64,000 nucleotides of DNA from Batillaria attramentaria (GCA_018292915.2 JACVVK020000218.1:117001-181000), one strand, 5' to 3'. Shown: positions 20,680 to 33,184, numbered from the stretch's first letter. Numbers and translations are program-made. Notes: generated from the sequence alone by a model not told the origin.

Positions 20680-22150
20680 TACTGGTATAATCTCTTCCAC
20701 ATCCCATCCTCATCTTACTGCCGGTAATTATCTGATGCATGGGGCGGATTATTGATGAGACACGATGGCTGAGTTTGTTTAATGATCTGATAGGATGGGT
20801 GACTTTGTTCCTAACCGGATCATTATGAGGGAGCCTGTGTGTGGCTGGGCGCGTGTTGTGTTCAAAGGAATGCTTCTTTCACACGATTAATTGTCCATCA
20901 GTCTCCTGCATACTAACCAATTATAACGCTATCCTGGTGACGGTAGCGGGTAATCACTGGCCACAATAACCCTGGGAGTGACCAAAGGGACATAACTGGT
21001 CACAAAAACTCTGGGAGTGAGCAAAGGGACAGAACCTTGCCACTGACTATGCACTGTCAGCACTTTTGGACCGAGAAAAGGTTGTTCAGTGGTACTTAGC
21101 CCAAAGATTATTTTCCATTCACATATATATGTAGATATATTTAGTGGACTAGTAATTTGAATTGAATTGAATTGACTTGGCCAGCCCGCGAAGAGTTAAT
21201 TACAATTTTTAATTAGCCTGACTGAAGTGCGGTTAAGTTCCTAGTTCATGAAATATCTAAGCCAGTGTGTGCGCTGAACGGGAACTTAGCATGCACAAGC
21301 TTGCCACATTGAACTCAATATATGAAATGCGGACAGTGTGTTGAGATATCGTCATGCAGTCACTTACACACAAAACCGACCAAGCCCTGCTGTCAACTGG
21401 CTGTTACAAAATCATCCTACGTACTTGGTGCTACAGTAGTTCTCTCCCTTAGGCTGGCCACCCACTCCAGCTGTTACCGCGTCTTCTCTCTTTCTAGTCC
21501 GATAGTCCATACCAGTTCACACTCTCTCCATTATGGATTGCTTAAATGTGAAAACAACCAACCAACCAACCAACCAAACCAAAGCAAACCACAACAAACA
21601 ATACAAACAAAGAAAAACACCCTTTGCAAATTGCCGAGTTGTTTTTTTTGATACACTGGAGAAATTAATTGTCCAATCGGACCAGAAAACAGACCATGAA
21701 AGAAAAGCAAACTTCCCGACATTCAATGCCGGAGACAGAGATCACAAGACCCGTATCTACCCTAGTGTGCTGACGTCAAAACTTGAACCGCCAATTAGCA
21801 AAAGCGTTACAACTCCAGCGTGGGATACATTTCGATCCGTTGTTTTACCCTCTGATCGTGTTATGAATCCAGTTCCCTCGCCTTCTCCTGTGTGTTGACA
21901 ACGCAACCCCTCCCCCCACCCCCTCCCCCACTTATGCCCAACCTTGTTATTTTACGGAACTCTGGGCCAGTCGGGGCTGTGTTTGTGGCCCCGGATTTGC
22001 AAGTCAAATGACTCTCTATGTTGGCAAGACTCGTACTTCCCTTGACATTTTCCATCTTGTTTCTTCGCTCCTCTTTTTGATTTTTTTTCTCCGCCAGATT
22101 AGATTAGATCATTAGATCTGGAACAAGAAAGAGTGTCAGTTGCCGTGTAT
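20680..22150. other. Anonymous sequence with (AACC)n
   Basis: A short (AACC)n lies at about 21555-21600. Its surroundings are A-rich and give spurious frames. No gene recognised. Confidence 0.45.
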
Positions 22151-22154
22151 ATAT

Positions 22155-23245
22155 GCGGCACAGAATCGGTCGTTGTGTAGATACACTTATTCAGTTGTTG
22201 TGTAGATAGACAGATTCAGTCGCTGTGTATATATGCACAGAATCAGTCGTGTAGATACAGTTATTCAGTTGTTGTGTAGATATAGAATCAGTCTTTGTGT
22301 AGAGACACAAAATCAGTCGTTGTGTAGATATACAGAATCAGTTGTGTAGATATACAGATTCAGTTGTGTAGATATACAGAATCAGTTGTTGTGTAGATAT
22401 ACAGAATCAGTCGTTGTGTAGATATACAGAATCAGTCGTTGTGTAGATATACAGAATCAGTTGTTGTGTAGATATACAGAATCAGTAGTTGTGTAGATAT
22501 ACAGAATCAGTTGTTGTGTAGATATACAGAATCAGTTGTTGTGTAGATATACAGAATCAGTCGTTGTGTAGATATACAGATTCAGTTGTGTAGATATACA
22601 GATTCAGTTGTGTAGATATACAGATTCAGTTGTTGTGTAGATATACAGAATCAGTTGTGTAGATATACAGAATCAGTTGTTGTGTAGATATACAGATTCA
22701 GTTGCTGTGTAGATATACAGAATAAGTTGTGCAGATGTACAGAATCAGTAGTTGTGGAGATATACAGACTCAGTTGTTGTGTAGATATACAGAATCAATT
22801 GTTGTGTAGATATACAGATTCAGTTGCTGTGTAGATATACAGAATAAGTTGTGCAGATGTACAGAATCAGTAGTTGTGGAGATATACAGACTCAGTTGTT
22901 GAGTAGATATACAGAATCAGTTGTGTAGATATACAGAATCAGTCGTTGTGTAGATATACAGATTCAGTTGTTGTGTAGATATACAGATTCAGTTGCTGTG
23001 TAGATATACAGAATCAGTTGTTGTGTAGATATACAGAATCAGTCGTTGTGTAGATATACAGAAACAGTCGTTGTGTAGATACACTTATTCAGTTGTTGTG
23101 TACATATACAGAAACTGTAATTGTGTTGACATACGCAGAATCAGTTGTTGTATATACATGTATACACGCACCAAGAGTTGTGTAGATACACAGAATCAGT
23201 TGTTAGTGTGTAAATACATAATCAGTTCTACAGAAACTAATTCTA
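22155..23245. repeat. 22/25-bp minisatellite, ~45 copies
   Basis: Units built from gtgtagatatacagaatcag with a variable ttg or ttgttg spacer, giving 25- and 22-bp forms. A 75-bp block with gtgcagatgtacagaataag-type variants recurs near 22725 and 22845, showing block duplication. Edges are more degenerate. Confidence 0.94.
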
Positions 23246-23439
23246 CAGGAAGCCTCGAACTCTCAATCAACAGGTAATTCGTGCCGGGAAAGTAGAGAGT
23301 GTCAGTCACGGTGTCGTTGTCATCACCAGTCATTGTATCTGTCATCGTCCCATGCTTCTCTCCCTTGTATGATCTGCCGGCACTTGTTGTTGATAATCAG
23401 ACGACAGACTCTCAGTCCAACTCCGGGAAAAAACACCGG

Positions 23440-23500
23440 AAAAAAAACAAACAAAACAAAACAAAACAAAAAAACAAACAAACAAAAAAGAACTCGAGAA
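23440..23500. repeat. A-rich AAAC/AAAAC tract
   Basis: Run of AAAC and AAAAAC units. It gives spurious frames on both strands. Confidence 0.9.
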
Positions 23501-24415
23501 ATAGGAAACAAGAACACGTAGAAGAAGAAGAGGTGACGAGGAAAAAGTCACTGTTCCTGATCAGGTTGCTTGCACGATGACTGACTTTACACAACCAACT
23601 CGAACTGCCGGATTCCTTGCTGTTTACAACCCACGCTGTCTGTCGTGACTGACGTAAAGTAAAATGTGATTCTCCACCCAGCAGTCGTCACGGGTTCTCT
23701 ATTAACATAAATCCACGCGCGGCCCGGTATTAATTGTATCAACTGATTTTCAAACGCGATATGCAGCCAATGTTCTACACTGTTGCTTTTTATCCCTGAT
23801 CTGCTTCGCGAGGAAGTCAGTCACAGAATGGGAACTCCAGCAAACTCTTCGTTTTGCCTTCTGGCGGCGGGCGTGTGAATACTGAAGGGAAGAGCGGGAA
23901 GAGCCGCCCAAAGTCTGATTTCTCGCGATGCGTGATGTTTTTCCCCCCACAATCACCAGCCCGGGACTAAAAAGGCAACCAAGGGGGGTAATCTCTCGTG
24001 TTGTCCCCCGTCAATAGCAACAATGAGGGTGCTCTAACTCTCCGTCGGTCTACAATCCAGTCCCCCCCCCCCCCCATCCCCCTTCCTCTCCCCACCACAT
24101 CCCGTCCCCCAGGCTACACTTGCCCTGCTGTTGAACTTTTAAACATTCTCCTGACACGTAGATTGTGTGACCCCCCCCCCCCCCACACACACACCCATGT
24201 CATGGTCAAGGTAGAGCGTGTACACACATTTGTACAGCATGAGGAGGGGTTCGGGGAGACAGGATGCCCGCTTACAGAGAATTGCATTGTGGGAGGACTT
24301 ATTGCAGAAGTCGTGTCTGTGTAAAAGAGGGGTTGGTGGCAGCGGGAGGGAGGAGAAGAGGGAGGCGGGGGGTTGGGGAGGGGGGGGGGGTTGTGGTGGG
24401 TGGTTGGTGGTGTGT
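23501..24415. other. Anonymous sequence with C runs
   Basis: Poly-C at about 24062-24075 and 24172-24184, G-rich run at 24362-24395. No gene recognised. Confidence 0.45.
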
Positions 24416-24419
24416 GTGT

Positions 24420-25606
24420 GTGTGTGTGACGAGAGACTGACTATTGGTAGGTGTGTGACGAGAGACTGACTATTGGTAGGTGTGTGACGAGAGACTGACT
24501 ATTGGTAGGTGTGTGATAGAGACTGACTATTGACAGCTGTGTGATAGAGACTGACTATTGACAGCTGTGTGATAGAGACTGACTATTGACAGCTGTGTGA
24601 TAGAGACTGACTATTGGTAGCTGTGTGACGAGAGACTATTGACAGCTGTGTGACTAGAGACTGACTATTGGTAGCTGTGTGACGAGAGACTGACTATTGG
24701 TAGGTGTGTGACGAGAGACTGACTATTGGTAGGTGTGTGACGAGAGACTGACTATTGACAGCTGTGTGATAGAGACTGACTATTGACAGCTGTGTGATAG
24801 AGACTGACTATTGACAGCTGTGTGACGAGATACTGACTATTGGTAGCTGTGTGACGAGAGACTATTGACAGCTGTGTGACTAGAGACTGACTATTGGTAG
24901 CTGTGTGACGAGAGACTGACTATTGGTAGGTGTGTGACGAGAGACTGACTATTGGTAGGTGTGTGACGAGAGACTGACTATTGGTAGCTGTGTGACGTGA
25001 GACTTACTATTGACAGCTGTGTGACGAGAGACTATTGACAGTTGTGTGACGAGAGACTGACTATTGACAGCTGTGTGACGAGAGACTATTGACAGCTGTG
25101 TGACGAGAGACTGACTATTGGTAGGTGTGTGACGAGAGACTGACTATTGGTAGGTGTGTGACGAGAGACTGACTATTGGTAGCTGTGTGACGAGAGACTG
25201 ACTATTGACAGTTGTGTGACGAGAGACTGACTATTGGTAGGTGTGTGACGAGAGACTGACTATTGGTAGGTGTGTGACGAGAGACTGACTATTGGTAGGT
25301 GTGTGACGAGAGACTGACTATTGGTAGGTGTGTGGCGAGAGACTGACTATTGACAGCTGTGTGATAGAGACTGACTATTGACAGCTGTGTGACGAGATAC
25401 TGACTATTGGTAGCTGTGTGACGAGAGACTGACTATTGGTAGGTGTGTGACGAGAGACTGACTATTGGTAGCTGTGTGATAGAGACTCACTATTGGTAGG
25501 TGTGTGATAGAGACTCACTATTGGTAGGTGTGTGACGAGAGACTGACTATTGGTAGCTGTGTGATAGAGACTCACTATTGGTAGGTGTGTGATAGAGACT
25601 CACCAC
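24420..25606. repeat. 28/29-bp minisatellite, ~41 copies
   Basis: Unit gtgtgtgacgagagactgac plus tattggtag (29 bp). Variant units carry gatagagac and tattgacagct (28 bp) or lack gactgac. Variant types occur in blocks, as expected from unequal exchange of multi-unit segments. Confidence 0.95.
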
Positions 25607-25759
25607 CAGTTTGTGCGCGCCTTACTACGCTTGCCCCGACCCCCAGCAAGGAACCAGCCACAAACATCAACGACGGCTACAACATCTCCAACACTACCAC
25701 CAACAACGGATACTACGGCATTCTCACCAACCGCCACAACCAACAGCAATAAACACTTA
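25607..25759. other. Unique spacer between two arrays
   Basis: Threonine/asparagine-rich translation (ACC/AAC triplets). No recognisable domain. Confidence 0.4.
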
Positions 25760-25866
25760 CAACACACGTATGTGATTTACGTTGAATCATTACATCACAC
25801 GTATGTGATTTAGGTTGGATTACAACACACGTATGTGATTTACGTTGGATTACAACACACGTATGT
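25760..25866. repeat. 30-bp minisatellite, left part
   Basis: About 3.5 units with acaacacacgtatgtgattt and acgttggatt. The array is interrupted by a LINE fragment and resumes at 26356. Confidence 0.93.
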
Positions 25867-26133
25867 CAGCTACCACTAAATGCTGTGTCCCGTTTTGGCC
25901 AACCAATTACAGATCCCGTTTGTAAGCAATGCGATACGCGCTGCATTGAAGACCTGTGTCATTTCCTGTTAGTATGCCCGAAATACACATCACTTCGCAA
26001 ACGTCTTATTCCAGTATTTTATCACCGTTTCCCTTCAGTTTTTAAAGTCCAACTATTATGTAAAAACCTGTCAGCTAAAATGTCCTTCAGACTAGCATTA
26101 TATATCAGTCAATGCATGAAAATCAGACAATAA
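25867..26133 (+). CDS. LINE protein C-terminus with CCHC-type finger
   Basis: In-frame from the insertion edge: QLPLNAVSRFGQPITDPVCK, then QCDTRCIEDLCHFLLVCP and KYTSLRKRLIP, ending in TAA at 26131-26133. The pattern C-x2-C-x8-H-x4-C followed by (Y/F)xxxR is the C-terminal zinc-knuckle region of many LINE reverse-transcriptase proteins. This fragment lacks the RT core and cannot act alone. Confidence 0.75.
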   Translation, partial: QLPLNAVSRFGQPITDPVCKQCDTRCIEDLCHFLLVCPKYTSLRKRLIPVFYHRFPSVFKVQLLCKNLSAKMSFRLALYISQCMKIRQ

Positions 26134-26311
26134 GGCTATAGTCATAGCGTTGGTTTACACGCTTTATGCAGAATATGTTGTACATGTATCTTGTACTGAT
26201 ACTGGTTTCATGGTCACTTTGATAGTGTGAGTAGTCACCTCTACCTCAGCTGACTTTGTAATGTCTTACCCTCATGTTCTGATGGGCCAAATGGCCTGCA
26301 AAACTGAATAA

Positions 26312-26342
<31 letters not shown>

Positions 26343-26355
26343 TATTATTATTATT
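25867..26355 (+). mobile_element. 5'-truncated LINE 3' end with (ATT)n tail
   Basis: Inserted into the 30-bp array. It carries the last 88 codons of a LINE protein, a short 3' UTR, an aataaa signal and a (att)n tail (26311-26355). acacgtatgt occurs on both sides, but because the target is a tandem repeat the duplication cannot be told from array sequence. Confidence 0.85.
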
Positions 26356-26824
26356 ACACGTATGTGATTTACGTTGGATTACCGGCAACACACGTATATG
26401 ATTTAGGTTGGATTACAACACACGTATGTGATTTACGTAGGATTACAACACACGTATGTGATTTACGTAGGATTACAACACACGTATGTGATTTAGGTTG
26501 GATTACAACACACGTATGTGATTTACGTAGGATTACAACACACGTATATGATTTACGTAGGATTACAACACACGTATGTGATTTAGGTTGGATTATAACA
26601 CACGTATATGATTTACGTAGGATTACAACACACGTATATGATTTACGTAGGATTACAACACACGTATATGATTTACGTAGGATTACAACACACGTATGTG
26701 ATTTAGGTTGGATTACAACACACGTATGTGATTTACGTAGGATTACAACACACGTATATGATTTACGTTGAATCATTACAACACGTATGTGATTTACGTT
26801 GGACTATAACACACGTGTGTGGTT
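26356..26824. repeat. 30-bp minisatellite, right part
   Basis: About 15 units, open on both strands. Alternate units read ttacgtagg or ttaggttgg. Each unit carries cacgtatgtg or cacgtatatg. Confidence 0.95.
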
Positions 26825-27770
26825 GTGTTTGAATCTGGTCCTGTCATAACCTTGGGTCCTCCCGAGGCAACACTACAAAAAGAAAACACCATTGATTCCA
26901 GACTGGGCTGCATGCTTGGAAGCCCGGGAGTTTTATTACTCTTTCTGCACGAGCCGGCCACGTGTGAAGAGAATTCAGCCAATGGGAAATCTCCCAGCAT
27001 CCCTCGGGTGACGTCTGACTTAACCTCCGGCCCGCACACCCGCCGCCATCTTGTGGTAGGGTGTTGTACCCGAGGTCCCTGTGGACCGGAACCCGTTAGA
27101 AATTAATTCAATATAATAACCGTTCGTCTCTGAAGTGTGATCGGAGGCGCCAAGGGTGACATTGTGAAAGAATGCTGTAAGCGAGCACTATACTACATGT
27201 AGTGTATACGCGCATTTCAGTTTGCCTGCTGATCGGCCGAGCTGTGGTGGAGGGCTGCCGAGTACGGTAAATACATTGGAAAGAAAAAAAAATGTAAGTT
27301 TCATTTGCTGAGGCGCACTCGAATAAAGACTGTCAACGCTTTGTTAACACAATCTCAGCCGCTGGAGAGAATTCACGTCTTGGTATTCTCTGATGAAACC
27401 ACAATCATTTCCTTTATCCACATGCATACAATTTTTGGTGGGTAAATTTGGCGTTGGTTCTAATGAGGTGACCAGAATGGATTAAACTGGACTTAACTGA
27501 GGGATTGCACAGTCTCCGCGCACACGGCAGCTGTTAATGAGCCGGCCACCACATATAATCTGAGTCTGCGTGGGTATAATCAGCAAAATTGTGCTGGAAT
27601 AATCGGCCAATAAATTTACGGACGAACGCAGCGTGAACTAATCACCACATACCACCCGATGCTAAATAACGAGCTTATCAACACGAACAACACCCGACAC
27701 TACATCATTAGAGAATTAAACACAGCCGGAAACCATAGCTTTGCTGTGACTTCAAGATCTGGAAAAAACG
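26825..27770. other. Anonymous sequence
   Basis: No gene recognised; one 95-aa frame (26819-27106) has no motif. Confidence 0.4.
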
Positions 27771-27771
<1 letters not shown>

Positions 27772-27809
<38 letters not shown>

Positions 27810-27849
27810 GGGGCTTTTCGCCGCGCAAACTACAAAGACTATTTCGCGG
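27772..27849 (-). mobile_element. Retroposon 3' hairpin tail with AACT-type tail
   Basis: On the plus strand (ttag)n is followed by ttggggcttttcgccgcgc and ends atttcgcggc. It is flanked by ctggaaaaaacgg (27759-27771) and the same with one extra A (27850-27863), a 13-14 bp target duplication. In minus orientation it starts at the gccgcg stem and ends in an (AACT)n tail. Confidence 0.85.
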
Positions 27850-27911
27850 CTGGAAAAAAACGGCCAATTCGTATTCGTATTAGTATTGTTTGGTAATGAT
27901 GTTGTCGTCGC

Positions 27912-28876
27912 TATAGTATATGGGACAACTGGACTATTTAGACACACAGCTTTATGCAAACCCTCTTCTATAGTATATGGGACAACTGGACTATTTAGAC
28001 ACACAGCTTTATGCAAACCCTCTTCTATAGTATATGGGACAACTGGACTATTTAGACACACAGCTTTATGCAAACCCTCTTCTATAGTATATGGGACAAC
28101 TGGACTATTTAGACACACAGCTTTATGCAAACCCTCTTCTATAGTATATGGGACAACTGGACTATTTAGACACACAGCTTTATGCAAACCCTCTTCTATA
28201 GTATATGGGACAACTGGACTATTTAGACACACAGCTTTATGCAAACCCTCTTCTATAGTATATGGGACAACTGGACTATTTAGACACACAGCTTTATGCA
28301 AACCCTCTTCTATAGTATATGGGACAACTGGACTATTTAGACACACAGCTTTATGCAAACCCTCTTCTATAGTATATGGGACAACTGGACTATTTAGACA
28401 CACAGCTTTATGCAAACCCTCTTCTATAGTATATGGGACAACTGGACTATTTAGACACACAGCTTTATGCAAACCCTCTTCTATAGTATATGGGACAACT
28501 GGACTATTTAGACACACAGCTTTATGCAAACCCTCTTCTATAGTATATGGGACAACTGGACTATTTAGACACACAGCTTTATGCAAACCCTCTTCTATAG
28601 TATATGGGACAACTGGACTATTTAGACACACAGCTTTATGCAAACCCTCTTCTATAGTATATGGGACAACTGGACTATTTAGACACACAGCTTTATGCAA
28701 ACCCTCTTCTATAGTATATGGGACAACTGGACTATTTAGACACACAGCTTTATGCAAACCCTCTTCTATAGTATATGGGACAACTGGACTATTTAGACAC
28801 ACAGCTTTATGCAAACCCTCTTCTATAGTATATGGGACAACTGGACTATTTAGACACACAGCTTTATGCAAACCCT
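27912..28876. repeat. 57-bp minisatellite, 17 apparently identical copies
   Basis: Units run tatagtatatgggacaactg, gactatttagacacacagct, ttatgcaaaccctcttc. I see no difference between units over 965 bp. Since 57 = 3 x 19, the array is open through its whole length on both strands, as a 19-residue repeat (VYGTTGLFRHTALCKPSSI on plus; GLHKAVCLNSPVVPYTIEE on minus). No start context, splice signals or domain supports translation. Confidence 0.97.
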
Positions 28877-29064
28877 GATTTTTACCTAACTGTGACTGGG
28901 ACCTAAACATACACGTACCAACACGACTATACTGACGAGCGTTCAGTTGTCCAAGAGTACAGGACATGGCGGTGAAATCAGAAGACTGGCAGCGTTCTGA
29001 AAAAGGGAGGTAAACTCACGTGTCAACACACATTTGTTCTTTCTGTCAGTCCAGAAGTAGCGAG

Positions 29065-29067
<3 letters not shown>
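28877..29067. other. Anonymous sequence
   Basis: Nothing recognisable. Confidence 0.4.

Positions 29068-29110
<43 letters not shown>
29068..29110. repeat. (TG)n microsatellite
   Basis: About 21 pure TG units. Confidence 0.97.
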
Positions 29111-29115
<5 letters not shown>

Positions 29116-29200
29116 ATGTTACAGAAATCTGTGTACGTTTTAATCTGTGGGGGATAAAGCTACAGAGTAACGGTTCCCTGTTGGTGCTGACTTCAAGGGC

Positions 29201-29202
<2 letters not shown>

Positions 29203-29258
<56 letters not shown>
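29203..29258. repeat. (TG)n microsatellite
   Basis: About 28 pure TG units, 92 bp beyond the previous run. Confidence 0.97.
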
Positions 29259-29261
<3 letters not shown>

Positions 29262-30618
29262 TTCCAGTTTCCTGTAATTGCAATGGTTTCTCGCTTGACT
29301 TGCACATAATACACACACCCACCATTCCCTGGGACGGAATCGATCAAAATCCTTTCTACTCCATTTTTTTCGGCCAATCTTGTTCTCGTGTGCTGTAGGT
29401 TTTCAAGCAAACGCTTTCTGACAACATAATCGTGCAAGGGAGACAAAGCAATTCCTCCTGCCAAGAAGATTGTATTGTGTGTCTGTTGATAGGATTTTCT
29501 TTCTTTCCTCGTCCACCGCACTCTCCAAGTCGATGCCCGTAACCAGACGCAAGGACTGAATCACCGCCAAAGTGCTCTCCCCTTTGTGAAATCTTCCGTG
29601 TAATGAGGCGAATTCGGCCCTGAAGTGGTGTTGACGAAACTGGCTATGCCTTGCATTAAAAGTTAGTGATATGTTGCCAGTGGTTTAATAGGAATCGACC
29701 GCAGCTCATCATGTTTGACACATTGAAACGCCCTGATTTACAATTGTGCCATGAGACGAACCGGACGCTGGTTGAGGAGAGCTTCAAAAGTCATCGCCAG
29801 GGGTCCCAAGTGACAGATAACATGATATCGATTGACCAATCAGAAGCGCCCAAGGCGAGGAGTGAAGTGAAGATGCTGACGACATATTGATATCCATTCA
29901 CCGCAGATTCTCGTCGTTAAAACGTGACTGCCATTTGGAGGCCGGCATAAGTGGCAGTAGACGTCTCACTCCCTCGGGAAAGAACGGTAGTAGCACTTTT
30001 TCTTCAACCTGGCAAATTGGCATGGAAATGACCTGTTTAGAAACCGTGAATGGATTACTCAGAAGGCAAGTCATGCCAGATGTTTCTTGGTTTTGCATAT
30101 TCTCCTCGTAAGGGAAGGTAATTCAGCTTGAAATTTCACCACCGCTACTCGACAAGAGGAGAGCATTGAACACAGAGGATTGTCTGCCCGCTAATTAGGC
30201 CGTGAAGATGCAGGAAAAAGGGAACTTACTCTCGCAAACTGACAATCTGCATTTCTGGATGCGCACAGTAGAACTCCGGTTTTCAATACAACCTGTGCTG
30301 TCTTGAGGAGTGTGACGTCAGACGTGACAAAAACCACGTGATCAGTTTGGACGATCAGAACTGCAGGTGGGCATGACGGAACGGGAGAGAACTCAGTGGT
30401 TGGCACCAGGATCCTACAAATCAATAGTAAACAACAAGAGCTGCTGGAAAGTAACCAGCGTTGCCAAACACATTCTTCTTCAATCTATGACCCCCCCCCC
30501 CCCCCGCTAACACACAGGCATTTGTCAGAATGACAGGTGAACTGAGAATGCTATGATCAATAATGAATTATTACTGTGGTCAGTACCACACAATACTCAT
30601 CATACAAACAAACATCAT
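29259..30618. other. Anonymous sequence
   Basis: A poly-C run lies at 30490-30505. No gene recognised. Confidence 0.4.
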
Positions 30619-30800
30619 ACAAACACTATCATATGATACACAAACACTATCATATGATACACAAACACAATCATATGATACACAAACACTATCATATGAT
30701 ACACAAACACTATCATATGATACACAAACACTATCATATGATACACAAACACTATCATATGATACACAAACATTATCATATGATACACAAACGTTATCAT
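30619..30800. repeat. 21-bp minisatellite, ~9 copies
   Basis: Units acaaacactatcatatgata plus c. Each has an NdeI-type catatg. It is open in two plus frames and in minus because 21 is a multiple of 3. Confidence 0.96.
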
Positions 30801-31800
30801 AATTATGATTCAACCAGCAGTCCGAACATCACTAACACACTAACCAGACTCACTGAAGTGAAGATGCTTTTTACGAATGTTTTGCGTGCACGACCTCTAC
30901 CGTGTGACCCTGTCAAAGTGCCGAGTTCCCGGCTTTCGCTAGATACGGTCAGTGCATGTGTTGGTTGTGCAAGCCACATTGTAAGCTGGAGATTTTCCAA
31001 TTTCACGTCACAAGTTAAACGATCACTTCTCAGGTTTGGGAATAAAGCCGTCCACTTTTCTCCAGTCTTTGTAGGAGGAAAAATGTCAGACAACTTGGAA
31101 AACGATCCTTCAATTTCACAAGAAGGTTCACAAGAGGCAAACGGGGTGGGGGAAGGGAGGGAGGGGCGGGGGGGGGGGAAGAAGGGAGTGGGAAAGGAGT
31201 TGAAGCCTCGATCGGGACTGGAAGGGGTGGGGAAGGGGTGGGGAAGGAGGATGGGGATGATAGTGGCCGGTGAAGAGAGGGAATTTTGGTGAATAGAAAT
31301 GTTAGGGAAGTGAATAGGAGGGAAGAGCTGGGGACCCTTAATGTGCTGTCGGACGATCGATAATCAGAGCGAGGCGGCTTGTCCCGCTACAAGTTCCAGC
31401 CTCTCAAGTCATGTCAGAAAACATCTGGCCAATTAAAACCCGGTACCTCCCCACCCCCCCACCTCCCCGTGTCTACCAAGTCCCCGGTAATAAGATGGGC
31501 GGGTGCCGATGCACGACCCGGGGGTCGGGGAAGCGAGTCGGTGTATTCCAGCACACGGACAGACGCTTTTCCACTCGCTAACATTTCAACGGATAAGAGA
31601 GGAGCTCAAATTAAAAAACAAAGTTCGGGACGCTGGTGGCCAGCCCTTCTCTTCTCGCTTTTTCTACCCCCCCCCCCCCCTCCACATTCCGCGACCTCCA
31701 CTGTCGGGAGTTGTCCCCCTTGCCCCCCCCCCCCCCCCACCTTTTGACATCCACTGTGCAGTCAGTCTCACATGTTTGAAGTTGGTCAGCTTAAATGTTG
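30801..31800. other. Anonymous sequence with G-rich and C-rich tracts
   Basis: G-rich tract at about 31143-31250 with many GGGG runs (quadruplex potential). Poly-C at about 31669-31682 and 31723-31738. The translations are not convincing proteins. Confidence 0.45.
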
Positions 31801-31803
31801 TCC

Positions 31804-32130
31804 ACTGTCAGCTGTCGATTAGCACGGGTTCCACACACTGTCAGTTGCCGATTAGCACGGGTTCCACACACTGTCAGCTGCCGATTAGCACGGGTTCCAC
31901 ACACTGTCAGCTGCCGATTAGCACGGGTTCCACACACTGTTACTTGCCGATTAGCACGGGTTCCACACACTGTCAGTTGCCGATTAGCACGGGTTCCACA
32001 CACTGTCAGCTGCCGATTAGCACGGGTTCCACACACTGTCAGCTGCCGATTAGCACGGGTTCCACACACTGTCAGCTGCCGATTAGCACGGGTTCCACAC
32101 ACTGTCAGCTGCCGATTAGCACGGGTTCCA
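31804..32130. repeat. 33-bp minisatellite, ~10 copies
   Basis: Units ctgtcagctgccgattagca plus cgggttccacaca. The array is open in two plus frames and one minus frame, with 11-residue repeats such as STGSTHCQLPI. Confidence 0.96.
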
Positions 32131-32354
32131 GTTGTAATCAGTTGGGTCTACTGATGTTTAGACAGAGAATTCAATAACACTTTCCGTCTGTTGCAAATTC
32201 AGAATATGAAAATAAATCGCATCTCACTCACTAGTTTGTAAAACTAATGTGAGAACACAAACGTAATATGGTGATTTACTGACATCAACCAAAATCAAGG
32301 TGAATGAAAAACAGTTACAATGCTGTGTTAGTTTTGTATACATCAAGGGAATTG
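32131..32354. other. Anonymous sequence
   Basis: Nothing recognisable. Confidence 0.4.
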
Positions 32355-32364
32355 GTATCACCCA

Positions 32365-32424
32365 TACGTGGTGGAAAAGGACGTTAAACTCCCAAACACC
32401 CACACCCAGTCGCACATCATGTTT
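32365..32424 (+). mobile_element. SINE 3' tail, 5'-truncated
   Basis: Reads acgtggtggaaaaggacgtt then aaactcccaaacacccac, the 3' tail of the SINE at 41074 and 63827. It is flanked by gtatcaccca at 32355-32364 and 32425-32434, a 10-bp target duplication. A 60-bp insertion of the tail alone fits target-primed reverse transcription that stopped early. Confidence 0.85.
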
Positions 32425-32525
32425 GTATCACCCACCGCTACTGTTTGTATCGCCACTGCTACTGCTTGAGGCGTCAACTGCTAGCATGTTTGTGATAAAC
32501 ATTTTCAATCTTTCAACACCATGTC

Positions 32526-32588
32526 ACACAGTTCGTTCTGTTCACGAAAGTATTGTTCATACAGTTCGTTCTGTTCACGAAAGTATTG
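32526..32588. repeat. 33-bp direct duplication
   Basis: acagttcgttctgttcacga and aagtattgt appear twice in tandem. Confidence 0.92.
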
Positions 32589-33184
32589 TGCTGGAGTTTG
32601 AAGACATGACACTTGATAGTAATAATGCTAGCAGGAAAAAGGAGCAGGACGGGTCGCACGTGCATACTCCACCAGTGCACTCAGTGTATACATACATGTA
32701 CAGATTTTAAATTACTTCCAGACATGCTGAGTTAAATCGAACGGACAATTCGGCGAAATCATTTTTTTTTTCTTTATCTGCCACAGACGGAGACACGGAG
32801 AGACAGTGAGACTACACCCAGTGTTGTGACGTAACTTGTGCTGGTTATAACGCCCATCATACGTTATCGACAAAATCATTAAACACAAAACGTCATGAGC
32901 TGCAGTTAGACAAACATCGCTATTTACTCGTTCAACACCAAGCTAGTCAGGCAGGAGATCAGGAATATTGAACGGGTGGAATTCCACCCGGGGTCGTTGG
33001 GATTGTAACAACCCGCTACCACTCTCTGACTGTTTACCAACGGACAAGAAACGTTTCAAATTCCGGGGGGGGGGGGGGGGGATTAGCCAGCCCGCCCATC
33101 ACACACCACAACCCTGTTCTTGTTTTGCGACAGTCCAAGGTCAAGTTTACGCACGAAGATCTTAGGAAACAACTCTATGGACAC
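32589..33184. other. Anonymous sequence
   Basis: Poly-G run at about 33065-33080. No gene recognised. Confidence 0.4.

Noticed and set aside
22155..23245. CRISPR-like array (about 25-bp repeats)
   Set aside because: Units are directly tandem with no unique spacers. The same holds for all other arrays here, and the genome is eukaryotic.
27100..27770. Helitron ends (TC start, hairpin plus CTRR end) around arrays
   Set aside because: Looked for next to the 57-bp and other arrays; no convincing hairpin plus CTRR pair was found.
27804..28967. Long frames on both strands (387 and 356 codons)
   Set aside because: Translation of identical 57-bp units. No start context, domain or splice sites; openness on both strands argues against coding.
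28943..29521. 192-codon minus frame beginning MRWTRKERKSYQQTHN
   Set aside because: Crosses two TG tracts. The non-repeat N-terminal part shows no domain I can recognise.
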